From the NCBI RefSeq assembly GCF_004310335.1, contig NZ_SIRS01000001.1:434001-498000 (forward strand): a stretch of DNA of 64,000 bases, read 5' to 3'. Below, piece by piece: positions 53,450 through 61,959 of this stretch. The first letter of the stretch is position 1. Each line of letters starts with the position of its first letter. The notes beneath the pieces are model-generated. The model did not search any database and was not told where the DNA came from. It saw only the letters and a list, made by a program, of their open reading frames with translations. This stretch comes from Hyunsoonleella pacifica. GTDB lineage: Bacteria > Bacteroidota > Bacteroidia > Flavobacteriales > Flavobacteriaceae. The translations under genes were made by a program, and so were the position numbers.

Positions 53450-54838
53450 ATGATTTCAAAAGATACTATTGTAGCATTAGCAACGCCTTCTGGTGCAGGT
53501 GCTATTGCTGTAATTCGTTTATCAGGAAAAAGTGCGATTTATATAGCAGAAAAACAGTTTAAATCTGTATCGGGAAAACTTTTGACTAAGCAGAAGACTC
53601 ACACTATTCACTTAGGACATATTATAGATAACGATATTGTTTTAGATGAGGTTTTAGTATCTCTTTTTAAGAACCCTAATTCTTACACAGGAGAGGATGT
53701 TGTAGAAATCTCATGCCATGGTTCTAATTACATTCAGCAAGAAATTATACAGTTGTTTTTAAGAAAAGGATGTAGAATGGCTAATGCTGGAGAATTTACG
53801 TTGAGAGCTTTTTTAAATGGAAAATTAGACTTAAGTCAAGCAGAAGCAGTAGCAGACCTGATAGCTAGCGATAATGCAGCATCACACCAAATTGCAATGC
53901 AGCAAATGCGTGGAGGGTTTTCTTCTGAAATAGCTAAGTTAAGAGAAGAACTTTTAAATTTTGCATCTTTAATAGAGTTAGAGTTAGATTTTGCAGAAGA
54001 AGATGTGGAATTTGCTGACAGAACTCAGTTTAAAGATTTAGTAGCTCGAATTACATTTGTATTAAAACGCCTTATAGATTCATTTGCAGTTGGTAATGTT
54101 ATAAAAAATGGTATTCCAGTGGCCATTGTAGGAGAACCTAATGTTGGTAAATCAACATTATTAAACGCTTTATTAAATGAAGAACGTGCTATAGTATCTG
54201 AGATTGCGGGAACAACCAGAGACACTATTGAAGATGAAATTTCTATAGGAGGTATAGGGTTTCGTTTTATAGATACGGCAGGTATTAGAGAAACAAAAGA
54301 TATTGTTGAAAGTATTGGAATTAAAAAGACTTTTGAAAAAATAGAGCAATCTCAAGTTACTATATATCTATTTGATGCTAAGAAAAACATTGATAACCTT
54401 AAAGCTGTTTCTGTAGAAATAGAAAAGATAAAAAATAAATACCCCCAAAAACCCCTGTTGGTAATTGCTAATAAAATAGATCAGTTAAATGATATACAAT
54501 TAACCAAGATTAAAAAATATATTACAGATATACTCCTATTATCAGCTAAAACTGGTTTAGGTGTAGAGCAATTAACAGATGCTCTTTTAAATCTTATAAA
54601 TACTGGAGCGCTAAGAAATAACGAAACTATTGTTACAAATTCCCGCCATTACGATGCTCTTTTAAAAGCTTTTGAGGAAATTCAAAAAGTAAAAGAAGGT
54701 TTGGAAACAGGATTGTCAGGTGATTTATTGGCCATTGATATTCGTCAGGCTCTGTATCATTTTGGAGAGATTACAGGAGAGATTACAAATGATGATTTAT
54801 TAGGTAATATATTTGCTAATTTCTGTATTGGGAAGTAA
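53450..54838 (+). CDS. mnmE: tRNA modification GTPase MnmE
   Basis: The 462-residue protein has the N-terminal folate-binding domain (A-L-A-T-P-S-G-A-G-A-I-A-V-I-R) and a central GTPase domain with G-E-P-N-V-G-K-S-T-L-L-N-A-L, D-T-A-G-I-R and N-K-I-D. It ends in the invariant F-C-I-G-K. Together with MnmG it makes the wobble-uridine modification of tRNAs. Its 3' end (54821-54838) is a known integration site in other bacteria, and an accessory island begins just downstream. Confidence 0.97.
   Translation: MISKDTIVALATPSGAGAIAVIRLSGKSAIYIAEKQFKSVSGKLLTKQKTHTIHLGHIIDNDIVLDEVLVSLFKNPNSYTGEDVVEISCHGSNYIQQEIIQLFLRKGCRMANAGEFTLRAFLNGKLDLSQAEAVADLIASDNAASHQIAMQQMRGGFSSEIAKLREELLNFASLIELELDFAEEDVEFADRTQFKDLVARITFVLKRLIDSFAVGNVIKNGIPVAIVGEPNVGKSTLLNALLNEERAIVSEIAGTTRDTIEDEISIGGIGFRFIDTAGIRETKDIVESIGIKKTFEKIEQSQVTIYLFDAKKNIDNLKAVSVEIEKIKNKYPQKPLLVIANKIDQLNDIQLTKIKKYITDILLLSAKTGLGVEQLTDALLNLINTGALRNNETIVTNSRHYDALLKAFEEIQKVKEGLETGLSGDLLAIDIRQALYHFGEITGEITNDDLLGNIFANFCIGK
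54821..54838 (+). other. Candidate integration site (attB-like) at the mnmE 3' end
   Basis: TTCTGTATTGGGAAGTAA, the last 18 bases of mnmE, closely matches the attachment site used by SGI1-family islands in the orthologous gene (trmE/thdF). No second copy is seen in the window. An accessory gene set starts downstream. Use as an attachment site here is inferred. Confidence 0.35.
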
Positions 54839-55229
54839 TGTATCCAATCGTATCAAAAAACACATTCAGGTTTCTTTAGCCCTAAAAGCTTTCATATAGA
54901 AGTCATTTAATTCTTTCTTTTAAACTTAATTCAGTTAATATTTCTTGAGGTTTCCCCTAATACTCATGTCAGTTTTTATATCAATAAAAAATAAGTAGGA
55001 AATTAGAGAGTTTAATACTAATGCATATTATAACAGTTACTTTAGATAAGAAATTATTGAATCTTTAATTCGTTAAATTTTAACTTAAAGCCATAGTTTG
55101 TGGTAAAAAAGGGCAAAGATTTTTTAAATTAAGAAAAAAAGACTATTTTCAATAGGAAATACCTATAAATGAGGATGTTTTTGTTTTTATTAAAAATTTA
55201 GTTTTGATAAAATTAAAAAACTAAAAATT
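54839..55229. other. Intergenic region at the start of the accessory island
   Basis: This 391-base AT-rich gap separates mnmE from the island. I can support no complete gene. A minus-strand stretch around 54900-54970 has short broken frames that could be a decayed gene end, but nothing is recognisable. The last 40 bases before 55230 contain an imperfect inverted repeat of TTTAGTTTT and AAAACTAAA. Confidence 0.55.
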
Positions 55230-55766
55230 ATGCCAAACAATTTCATCGGAACATTTAATTTGAAAAATCAAAATGACAAACAGTTCATTTATTCAAGCCA
55301 ACTTTATGGCACTTTTTTCAACATTTATGCCCAACCAATTTTGAATGAAGACGAAACCAAACTAATGACACTTAGACTTTTTCTAATTAACTATAAGGGC
55401 CATTTAAATCTTGGACTTATGAAAACAGAAAATGAATCGCAGTCAATTGAATTGAATAATGGTAAAATTGAATTCAAGCTTCACGTAAGAGCTTTAGAAC
55501 CTATTAATGGTGAGGAAGATTCTGTTGACTTGGATTTTAATGGAATCCAATTAAATGAAGTTAAGGAGTGGGTGGTTGATAGAGAGTTACACCCAATAGA
55601 AAATGCTTTGAGAAGTAATGGATCTAATCTTAATCAAGTATTTGACACGGAATTTTTTGAGAGAGATGGTGTTTATTTTACAGAAAGGATTAATCCAGAA
55701 AATGAAAAATCTCCTGGGCCAAGATGTAAAACTTCACACATAGAAGTCGTAAACAACAATCCCTAA
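55230..55766 (+). CDS. Hypothetical protein at the island boundary
   Basis: The 178-residue protein has no signal peptide or membrane segment. It looks like a beta-rich domain (N-F-I-G-T-F-N-L-K and Y-G-T-F-F-N-I-Y-A-Q-P-I-L) with an acidic middle and a C-terminal R-C-K-T-S-H motif. It starts the accessory island and lies 24 bases before the histidine kinase gene, so it may be co-transcribed with it. I recognise no family. Confidence 0.75.
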   Translation: MPNNFIGTFNLKNQNDKQFIYSSQLYGTFFNIYAQPILNEDETKLMTLRLFLINYKGHLNLGLMKTENESQSIELNNGKIEFKLHVRALEPINGEEDSVDLDFNGIQLNEVKEWVVDRELHPIENALRSNGSNLNQVFDTEFFERDGVYFTERINPENEKSPGPRCKTSHIEVVNNNP

Positions 55767-55790
55767 ATCTATTGTTAACTAACGGATAAA

Positions 55791-57671
55791 GTGCATAAAC
55801 AAAGTTATAAATATTTAATTCTAATATTGTTTTATTTAAGGGTTTGCACTTGGCAGATTACTGCTCAGGATAAAATTGACTCGATTTTCATTCTAAAAAA
55901 GAATCTGAATTATGAAAAAGCCATTTCAAAAGTCGAATTGATAGAAGATCCATGGCTTAAGATAAGTATAAAAAATATTCTTTTTTTTGATATAGGTAGG
56001 GAAATGGAAAGTGTAGACATACCTGTAGAGAGTATGGATTTTCAAAAAAGATTTGTTCTAAGTTTAACTAAAGGAAATTTAGAGCTTTTAAAAAAAAAAT
56101 ATGGTAACATAGCAGCATTTGAGTATTTTCTTGAAGCCTATAAAGTAGCGGAAAACTCTAAAAATCGACACTTTCAGAAAGTAGCTCTACTTTACATTTT
56201 AAAAGAACTAAAAGGTCAGGTTTTTTTGGGATCCAATCAATTTGTTGGTTATATAGATGCCTTTAGAAAGGTATCACAGAATACTGAAGATTATGCAATA
56301 TTGAGTCTTAACGAAACAGTCCTCTATTCAAAAGCTAATGACACTCTGGGGTACAATATTCTGGAATATAATAAGTCAATAAGAAAATTAGATTCGGTTT
56401 TTGGCCTCTTGGAAAAGACTAACAATTACTTTCCTTATTATTATCATGAAAAGGGAATTGAAAATAAGTTAAATAAGAATTATGATTCTGCTCAATATTA
56501 CTTTAAAAAAGTAGAATATTTAACCAAGAATAGAGGACAATATCAGGAATTAATGGCCACAAATTATTGGCAAATCTCCGATATGTTTTTACAACAAGGA
56601 AGTCTTGCAGAAACTCAAAAATATAGGCAAATGTCCATTGAAAATGCTATTAGTCTAAGAGACACTTTTTACGATAATAGGTTGGGAGCAGAGTTTTATG
56701 AAAAAAAGCTAAACTTCAAAAAAGCATATGAATATCTAAAAAAGTCTAATAAAAATGAATACGAGTTATCTGCCAAAACTTACTCCTTTATGAGTAATCA
56801 ATTGTCCAGACAATATAGAGAGGAAGCACGGGTCAAATACGATACGGCGAAAAAAGAGGAGCAAATATTTGTTGAACAGCAAAAGTTAAAGGAAAATAGG
56901 AATTGGCTGATCTCTTCGATAATTATTTTTATAATGGGAACTGGAGTTGCTATTTTATTACAAAAAAATACTTCTAAGAAACGTAAGTTGGCAGAACAAG
57001 AAGCTTTATTAAAACAGCAGCGAATTGAAAACCTGATTAAAGAACAAGAACTGGTCAGTATTGACGCGATGATTGAGGGTCAAGAAAAAGAAAGACAAAA
57101 AGTGGCTGGAGAATTACATGACGATTTGGGTAGTTTGATGGCCACAATAAAGTTACATTTTGAAAATGCTGAAGCCAGTAAAAAAGACAAAGCACTTAAA
57201 AAAGTTGAGGGCTTACTTGAGGAAGCTTATCAAAAAATCCGAGGAATGGCACGTAGTAGGAATTCTGGTATGATGAGTGATCAAGGCCTCTTGCAGGCAA
57301 TAAAAAAAATGGCCAAGACCATTACCGAAGCAAATGCTTTGAAGGTTACCGTTGAAGATTTTGGAATGGGTGAGAGAATAGAAAATTCCTTGGAGCTTTC
57401 TGTTTTTCGTATGGTTCAAGAGTTGGTTGCTAATGCTATTAAGCATTCTGAAGCTTCACAAGTTAATATTCAGTTGAGTCAGTATAATGACAACCTGAAT
57501 ATTATTGTTGAAGACAATGGTAAGGGATTTGACCGATCGCAAATGAATAAAAATCACTCAGGAATGGGTTTGACTAATATTGAAAAACGAGTGGAACATT
57601 TAGAAGGTAATTTTACGATAGACAGTATTATTGGTAAAGGAACCTCCATATTAATTGATGTACCTATATGA
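55791..57671 (+). CDS. TPR-containing sensor histidine kinase (NarL-type partner)
   Basis: The 626-residue protein starts at GTG. It has a signal-like segment (residues 7-26) and a TPR-type helical sensor region (about 60-340) expected outside the inner membrane. One membrane helix (372-391) and a coiled coil (395-435) follow. The HisKA_3 segment has the phosphorylated His443 in E-L-H-D-D-L-G-S. The HATPase domain has the N-box around Glu544 and Asn548 and D-N-G-K-G-F at 575-580. This type pairs with LuxR-family response regulators, and one follows with a 4-base ATGA overlap. It presumably senses an envelope signal for the caspase genes downstream. Confidence 0.92.
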   Translation: MHKQSYKYLILILFYLRVCTWQITAQDKIDSIFILKKNLNYEKAISKVELIEDPWLKISIKNILFFDIGREMESVDIPVESMDFQKRFVLSLTKGNLELLKKKYGNIAAFEYFLEAYKVAENSKNRHFQKVALLYILKELKGQVFLGSNQFVGYIDAFRKVSQNTEDYAILSLNETVLYSKANDTLGYNILEYNKSIRKLDSVFGLLEKTNNYFPYYYHEKGIENKLNKNYDSAQYYFKKVEYLTKNRGQYQELMATNYWQISDMFLQQGSLAETQKYRQMSIENAISLRDTFYDNRLGAEFYEKKLNFKKAYEYLKKSNKNEYELSAKTYSFMSNQLSRQYREEARVKYDTAKKEEQIFVEQQKLKENRNWLISSIIIFIMGTGVAILLQKNTSKKRKLAEQEALLKQQRIENLIKEQELVSIDAMIEGQEKERQKVAGELHDDLGSLMATIKLHFENAEASKKDKALKKVEGLLEEAYQKIRGMARSRNSGMMSDQGLLQAIKKMAKTITEANALKVTVEDFGMGERIENSLELSVFRMVQELVANAIKHSEASQVNIQLSQYNDNLNIIVEDNGKGFDRSQMNKNHSGMGLTNIEKRVEHLEGNFTIDSIIGKGTSILIDVPI

Positions 57672-58282
57672 TAACAGTAGCCATAGCAGAAGATCACCAA
57701 GCCTTAATCGATGGTATAGAATCCTATGTAAAATATGAGGACGATATCAAAGTGATTGGTCACGCAAATAATGGAGAAGATCTACTGCGACTGGTTCGGT
57801 TAAAGCAGCCAAAAGTTGTACTCTGTGATATCCGAATGCCTAAGCTAGATGGTATTGAAGCTACCAGAACAATCCTCAAAGAAATGCCATATACCAAGAT
57901 TATTGCATTTACAATGTTTGATCAAGATGACGCTGTGAGACAGATGTTGGAGGCCGGAGCTCAAGGTTATATTCTCAAAAACAGTAGTTTGGAGGTTGTT
58001 CTAGAAGCAATAAGAACTGTAGCTTCTGGAAAGACTTATTTTGACAAAAAAATTAATATGCCTACTGCAGAAAAAAATATATCGAAAAGCATTTTATCTA
58101 CTCGCGAGCAGGAAATTTTACAATTAATTTCGAAAGGATATACTTCTCACCAAATAGCGGACCAACTTTTTATTGGTAAAAGCACAGTAGATACTCATCG
58201 CAAAAATATGATTCGAAAATTGGGACTAAATGGGGCTAACGAATTATTACGTTATGCAATAGAAATGAAATACGACTTTTAA
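57668..58282 (+). CDS. LuxR/NarL family response regulator
   Basis: The 204-residue protein has a receiver domain with acidic residues Glu8 and Asp9, phospho-acceptor Asp54 in L-C-D-I-R-M-P, Thr82 and Lys104. The C-terminal LuxR helix-turn-helix (about 140-195) reads L-S-T-R-E-Q-E-I-L-Q-L-I then S-T-V-D-T-H-R-K-N-M-I-R-K-L-G. It overlaps the kinase gene by 4 bases. A GGGTATACCC palindrome lies 15 bases after its stop and before the caspase gene, a plausible binding site. Confidence 0.95.
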   Translation: MITVAIAEDHQALIDGIESYVKYEDDIKVIGHANNGEDLLRLVRLKQPKVVLCDIRMPKLDGIEATRTILKEMPYTKIIAFTMFDQDDAVRQMLEAGAQGYILKNSSLEVVLEAIRTVASGKTYFDKKINMPTAEKNISKSILSTREQEILQLISKGYTSHQIADQLFIGKSTVDTHRKNMIRKLGLNGANELLRYAIEMKYDF

Positions 58283-58296
58283 AAATCCCTAGAAAT

Positions 58297-58306
58297 GGGT
58301 ATACCC
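58297..58306. promoter_or_regulatory. Candidate response-regulator site upstream of the caspase operon
   Basis: GGGTATACCC is a perfect 10-base palindrome and one of the few G/C-rich symmetries in an AT-rich gap. Its centre is about 36 bases before the transcription start predicted from the element at 58325-58332. That is where an activator would sit. Regulation by the neighbouring LuxR-type protein is inferred. Confidence 0.45.
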
Positions 58307-58324
58307 CAGTAAAGGTTTTTTATA

Positions 58325-58332
58325 AATCTTTG
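58325..58332 (+). promoter_or_regulatory. Near-consensus -7 element for the caspase operon
   Basis: AATCTTTG differs from TAnnTTTG only in the first base. It lies 19 bases before the ATG at 58352. A weak -7 and no clear -33 fit a promoter needing an activator. Confidence 0.4.
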
Positions 58333-58351
58333 AAGCCTTAAACTTAATAAA

Positions 58352-59149
58352 ATGTACAAAGGCTATTCTCTTCACATTGGGGTCAATTCAGTTAATCCAA
58401 AACACTACGGTTCTAACGGTAGATTGTCATGCTGTCAAAATGATGCATTGTATATGCAGTCAATAATGAAAGCAAATGGTTTTCGAACAAAAACGCTATT
58501 AACAGAAAATGCAACAAGAAAAAAAGTAAGTCAGAGTTGGCTCGAATTAGCAAGAAATTCTCAAAAGGGAGACTTTGTAATAATTACTTATTCTGGCCAT
58601 GGAAGTTTTATTCCTGATATGAATGGAGACGAATCAAAAGATGACCAGCGAGATGAAACTTGGTGTTTGTATGACGCTCAATTAGTAGATGATGAGATTT
58701 ATTTGTTGAGTAGTAATTTTAAAGAAGGAGTAAGAGTATTGATTATTACAGATAGTTGTCATAATAAATCGATTTACAAGAATTTTTTAGTTGATGAAGA
58801 TAAAGCTAAAGCTTTCGATGAGGAAAAGTCTATTGAGATATTTGAAAAAAATAAGCCTTTCTATGAGGCTATCCAACAACTTTTGGGGTCAATTGAAAAT
58901 GTTCAATTAAAGTGCGGGCTCGTGACTTTAGCAGCATGTAAAGATGATGAAAAAGCTAAGCCAGGTTTCCCATTAAGTGAGTTTACTCAAAACCTAAAAG
59001 ATGTTTGGAATAATGGGGTATTTAAAGGCGATCACGAAGCTTTAATTGATAAAATAAGGGAGCTGACACCAACAGGGCGTACACCACAAATTTCCTTTGA
59101 AGGAAACCAAGATCACAATTTTATTAAAACTAATCCATTCAAAATTTAA
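58352..59149 (+). CDS. Caspase-like protease (peptidase C14, metacaspase type) 1
   Basis: The 265-residue protein has the caspase fold: an N-terminal strand S-L-H-I-G-V-N, the catalytic His83 in T-Y-S-G-H-G-S and the catalytic Cys136 in I-T-D-S-C-H-N. D-D-Q-R-D-E-T-W-C-L-Y-D between them is typical of type I metacaspases, which cleave after basic residues. There is no signal peptide or added domain, so it is a bare protease. It is the first gene after the response regulator and probably the first gene of a new transcript. The exported protein gene follows 3 bases later. Confidence 0.92.
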   Translation: MYKGYSLHIGVNSVNPKHYGSNGRLSCCQNDALYMQSIMKANGFRTKTLLTENATRKKVSQSWLELARNSQKGDFVIITYSGHGSFIPDMNGDESKDDQRDETWCLYDAQLVDDEIYLLSSNFKEGVRVLIITDSCHNKSIYKNFLVDEDKAKAFDEEKSIEIFEKNKPFYEAIQQLLGSIENVQLKCGLVTLAACKDDEKAKPGFPLSEFTQNLKDVWNNGVFKGDHEALIDKIRELTPTGRTPQISFEGNQDHNFIKTNPFKI

Positions 59150-59152
59150 ACT

Positions 59153-59962
59153 ATGAAAACAAATATCATCAAGTTTGTTATAATTCTAACACTAATTCCA
59201 CTTTTCGTAACGGCGCAAAATGGGGAAATCTATTACTACTTAGATAGCAAAAATAAGGTTCAAAAAATAGAAGTAAATGACGTTAAGGAATCAATAACAT
59301 TAATAGAAAATCCAAAAAGTTTTGGAGCTGCAGCCACTTCAATCTTGCCAGACGCTCTAAAGTTCGGATTGAAGAATCTCTCAAAATTAATTTATAATCC
59401 TAAAAAATATGTTGCGACTTTTGGTTCTGAGGTTAAACTGTTTGAAAAAAGTAATGATTCCTTAATAAATTATTTTGGTCTAAGTGGTTTTACCTACAAA
59501 AAGGTGATAGGTGGTAATGCCTTAGTTCAATTAGATTTTGATATTATCCCACCTTTTGGTAAGGACATCATATACTCAGGAGTTGAATTGCAATCTGTGA
59601 CGCATAATTTCTCTGCTGCAAAACTCAAGAATGGTAGTAAGAACCAAAATATGGTCAATCTCATAGTGGATGTGACTATTTCCTATTTTGATAATAATGG
59701 AGAAAAACAAAAAATTGAATTAAACAGCTATACGCTTAACAATCACCTTCCAAAAAACAGAGGAGCCATAATTTTTGATTCTCCGCAAATGGAAATTTTC
59801 AACTTTAAAAATCTTGCTTTTGTTGAAAGTATTGAGGTAAGGATCACGGAAGTAAATGCAAGAAAAAAATATTGGGACAAGTTATTGGAAGAATATGATA
59901 ACAAAAAAGATAAAATCCAAGAAGCTCTATTAGAGTTAATCAAAAAAGAAGATGAGTCATGA
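59153..59962 (+). CDS. Exported protein of unknown function
   Basis: The 269-residue protein has a signal peptide ending near F-V-T-A-Q-N. The mature part is mostly beta, with an N-terminal hairpin (I-Y-Y-Y-L-D-S-K-N-K-V), and ends in a charged helix rich in Lys and Glu (about 235-269). It begins 3 bases after caspase 1 and overlaps the next gene by 4 bases (ATGA), so it is clearly part of the same operon. No family recognised. A periplasmic partner for the membrane proteins encoded alongside is plausible. Confidence 0.82.
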   Translation: MKTNIIKFVIILTLIPLFVTAQNGEIYYYLDSKNKVQKIEVNDVKESITLIENPKSFGAAATSILPDALKFGLKNLSKLIYNPKKYVATFGSEVKLFEKSNDSLINYFGLSGFTYKKVIGGNALVQLDFDIIPPFGKDIIYSGVELQSVTHNFSAAKLKNGSKNQNMVNLIVDVTISYFDNNGEKQKIELNSYTLNNHLPKNRGAIIFDSPQMEIFNFKNLAFVESIEVRITEVNARKKYWDKLLEEYDNKKDKIQEALLELIKKEDES

Positions 59963-60405
59963 GACGAATAATAAGAAAATCTGATCTAGCTGATTATGAA
60001 TTTAAATCTTTGGATAGTAAAAACTTAAGGGTAAATCCAGATAATCATTTAGATAAAGTTGCAAAACTAGTACCCGCAGAGATTGTTGGAGCTTTTTTGG
60101 CGGTAGATAATTTAATTTTGAGCCAACTGTCTAATGGAACAGATACTTTACACAAATCTGAAATTACATATTGGGTGGTATTTTTCATTTTATTGGTAGC
60201 AACTCCCTTTTATGTAAAGCGAGCCATTTCCTCGGAGTTTAAACTGCTAAAATCACAGATTTTTGTATCTACTTTAGCCTTCGTTTTTTGGGTTTATGCC
60301 ATCGGGGGTCCCTTTAAATTGACAGATATTCATGATTATTTATTTGCAGGTTTGGGCTTAATACTTTTTTCAGTGATCTCACCTTTGTTAATACCCAAAA
60401 AATAA
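59959..60405 (+). CDS. Small membrane protein of the caspase/TIR cluster
   Basis: The 148-residue protein has a basic, soluble N-terminus and an amphipathic helix around K-L-V-P-A-E-I-V-G-A-F-L-A-V-D. Three membrane helices lie near residues 71-88, 99-117 and 126-145. Translation is coupled to the preceding gene by ATGA, and caspase 2 starts 3 bases after the stop. It could anchor or gate the system at the membrane. No family recognised. Confidence 0.8.
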   Translation: MRRIIRKSDLADYEFKSLDSKNLRVNPDNHLDKVAKLVPAEIVGAFLAVDNLILSQLSNGTDTLHKSEITYWVVFFILLVATPFYVKRAISSEFKLLKSQIFVSTLAFVFWVYAIGGPFKLTDIHDYLFAGLGLILFSVISPLLIPKK

Positions 60406-60408
60406 AGA

Positions 60409-61371
60409 ATGATTTCAAAAAAAGCACTTGTTGTAGGGGTAAATTATTACGATAAATTTAACGGACTTTCAGGGTGTGTTAAAGATGCGAATGCTGTGGC
60501 ATCTGCCCTTGAACATAATGATGATGATAAATCTCTTAATTTTTCTATAAATAGAATCATAGCAACAAATTCGGGGAGTATTTTGCGCAAAAAGGCTCTT
60601 GAAGATTCAGTTAAAGCGTTATTTGAAGACGATGTAGATGTCGCACTCTTTTATTTTTCGGGTCATGGCTTTATAAAACCTTCAGGAGGGTATCTGGTTA
60701 CATCAGAATGTAAGGTAGGAGATGAGGGATTGTCGCTTTCAGAATTGCTGTATTACGCCAATGAATCTCCTGCCGACAATAAAATCATAATTTTAGATTG
60801 TTGCCATTCTGGTAAATTGGGATTGGACATTCATGCCAACGATATCGCAAAATTATCAGAGGGTTTAACCATATTATGTTCATCAGCTGAAGACGAGGTT
60901 TCAGTAGAGAAATACGGAAGAGGGGTTTTTACATCACTTTTGGTTGATGCCTTAGAAGGTAGTGCAGCTGATATCTTAGGTAATATTTTCTTAGAAAATT
61001 TATATGCAAATATCTCTCCGGCACTAAGCATTTGGGAACAAACCCCAGTCTGTAGAATTAGTATAAATGGGCTTACTTTAATAAAAAAGACTAAACCTGC
61101 TATAACTATTGCTGATTTGCGAAAAATAGCTGAATTATTCAATGATACCGATGATGAACATCAGCTAGACCCCTCTTACGAACCAGAGAGTAATATGCCA
61201 AATCTAGTAAACACAAAAAAGTTTGGAGTATTGCAAAAGTACAATCGATTAAACCTGGTTGTACCTATTGAAGCCCCACATATGTATCATGCAGCAATAT
61301 GGTCTAAATCTTGCGTATTGACCCCGTTGGGCAGATATTATTGGAAATTGGTTTCAAATAAAAAAATATAG
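60409..61371 (+). CDS. Caspase-like protease (peptidase C14) 2 with conserved C-terminal extension
   Basis: The 320-residue protein has a canonical caspase domain (about 1-215): K-A-L-V-V-G-V-N-Y-Y, catalytic His86 in Y-F-S-G-H-G-F and Cys132 in L-D-C-C-H-S-G. The C-terminal 100 residues contain L-D-P-S-Y-E-P-E, then N-T-K-K-F-G-V-L-Q-K-Y-N-R-L-N-L-V-V-P and C-V-L-T-P-L-G-R-Y-Y-W. I recall similar extensions on caspases in other bacteria with conflict systems. It is distinct from caspase 1, so the two are not recent duplicates. It starts 3 bases after the membrane protein and ends 2 bases before the next gene. Confidence 0.92.
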   Translation: MISKKALVVGVNYYDKFNGLSGCVKDANAVASALEHNDDDKSLNFSINRIIATNSGSILRKKALEDSVKALFEDDVDVALFYFSGHGFIKPSGGYLVTSECKVGDEGLSLSELLYYANESPADNKIIILDCCHSGKLGLDIHANDIAKLSEGLTILCSSAEDEVSVEKYGRGVFTSLLVDALEGSAADILGNIFLENLYANISPALSIWEQTPVCRISINGLTLIKKTKPAITIADLRKIAELFNDTDDEHQLDPSYEPESNMPNLVNTKKFGVLQKYNRLNLVVPIEAPHMYHAAIWSKSCVLTPLGRYYWKLVSNKKI

Positions 61372-61373
61372 CT

Positions 61374-61904
61374 ATGAGTGATTCCTCCCAATTATGGAAT
61401 GAATTCGAGAAAGACTCCATATATGTTGAAAACAAAGAATTGTACCAAGCCCATATTTTAGAGCAGTACAAGATGTACACCGAAATGGCCGATCGCATTA
61501 GTCAGAGAAGGAATTCGACTAATGTGTTTTTTTTAAGCTTAAGTACTTCTTTAATTACTGGATTAGGTTTCGCCTTGGCTAACCAAGATAAATATTCTTA
61601 TTACATTCCCATTCTCCTTGCTTGTCTCGGGCTTGTAATCTGTATTGCCTGGTGGTGGATTTTACGATCCTATAGAAATTTAAATTCTGCTAAATTCAAA
61701 GTTGTAGGTCAACTAGAAGAAAGACTCCCTTCAAGCCCATATTGGTCTGCTGAGTGGAAAGAATTGGGCGAAGGCAAATCACTAAAAAAATACTTGCCTT
61801 TGAGCAAATTAGAGCAGTTTGTACCATTGATATTCCTCATATTCTATTTATGTGTTTTTGTGAAAAGTCTATTTGACGAAAACTTTTTTAAAGATATTAT
61901 CTAA
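61374..61904 (+). CDS. RipA/8xMP-like octameric membrane protein
   Basis: The 176-residue protein has the pattern E-Q-Y-K-M-Y-T-E-M-A-D-R-I-S-Q-R-R-N-S-T-N just before its first membrane helix (about 50-68). Further helices are near 76-96 and 147-165, with P-Y-W-S-A-E-W-K-E-L-G-E-G-K between them. This resembles the RipA-family (8xMP) membrane proteins often found near defence genes. It probably assembles into a membrane ring. It follows caspase 2 by 2 bases and precedes the TIR gene by 55 bases. Confidence 0.78.
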   Translation: MSDSSQLWNEFEKDSIYVENKELYQAHILEQYKMYTEMADRISQRRNSTNVFFLSLSTSLITGLGFALANQDKYSYYIPILLACLGLVICIAWWWILRSYRNLNSAKFKVVGQLEERLPSSPYWSAEWKELGEGKSLKKYLPLSKLEQFVPLIFLIFYLCVFVKSLFDENFFKDII

Positions 61905-61959
61905 TTAATAGTTATAATTGGATGAATTCCATTGAATTAAAATTTTATTTGACTCATCG

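Noticed and set aside
54839-55229. Decayed transposase or integrase gene downstream of mnmE
   Set aside because: Short minus-strand frames exist, but none gives a recognisable motif, so a pseudogene cannot be supported.
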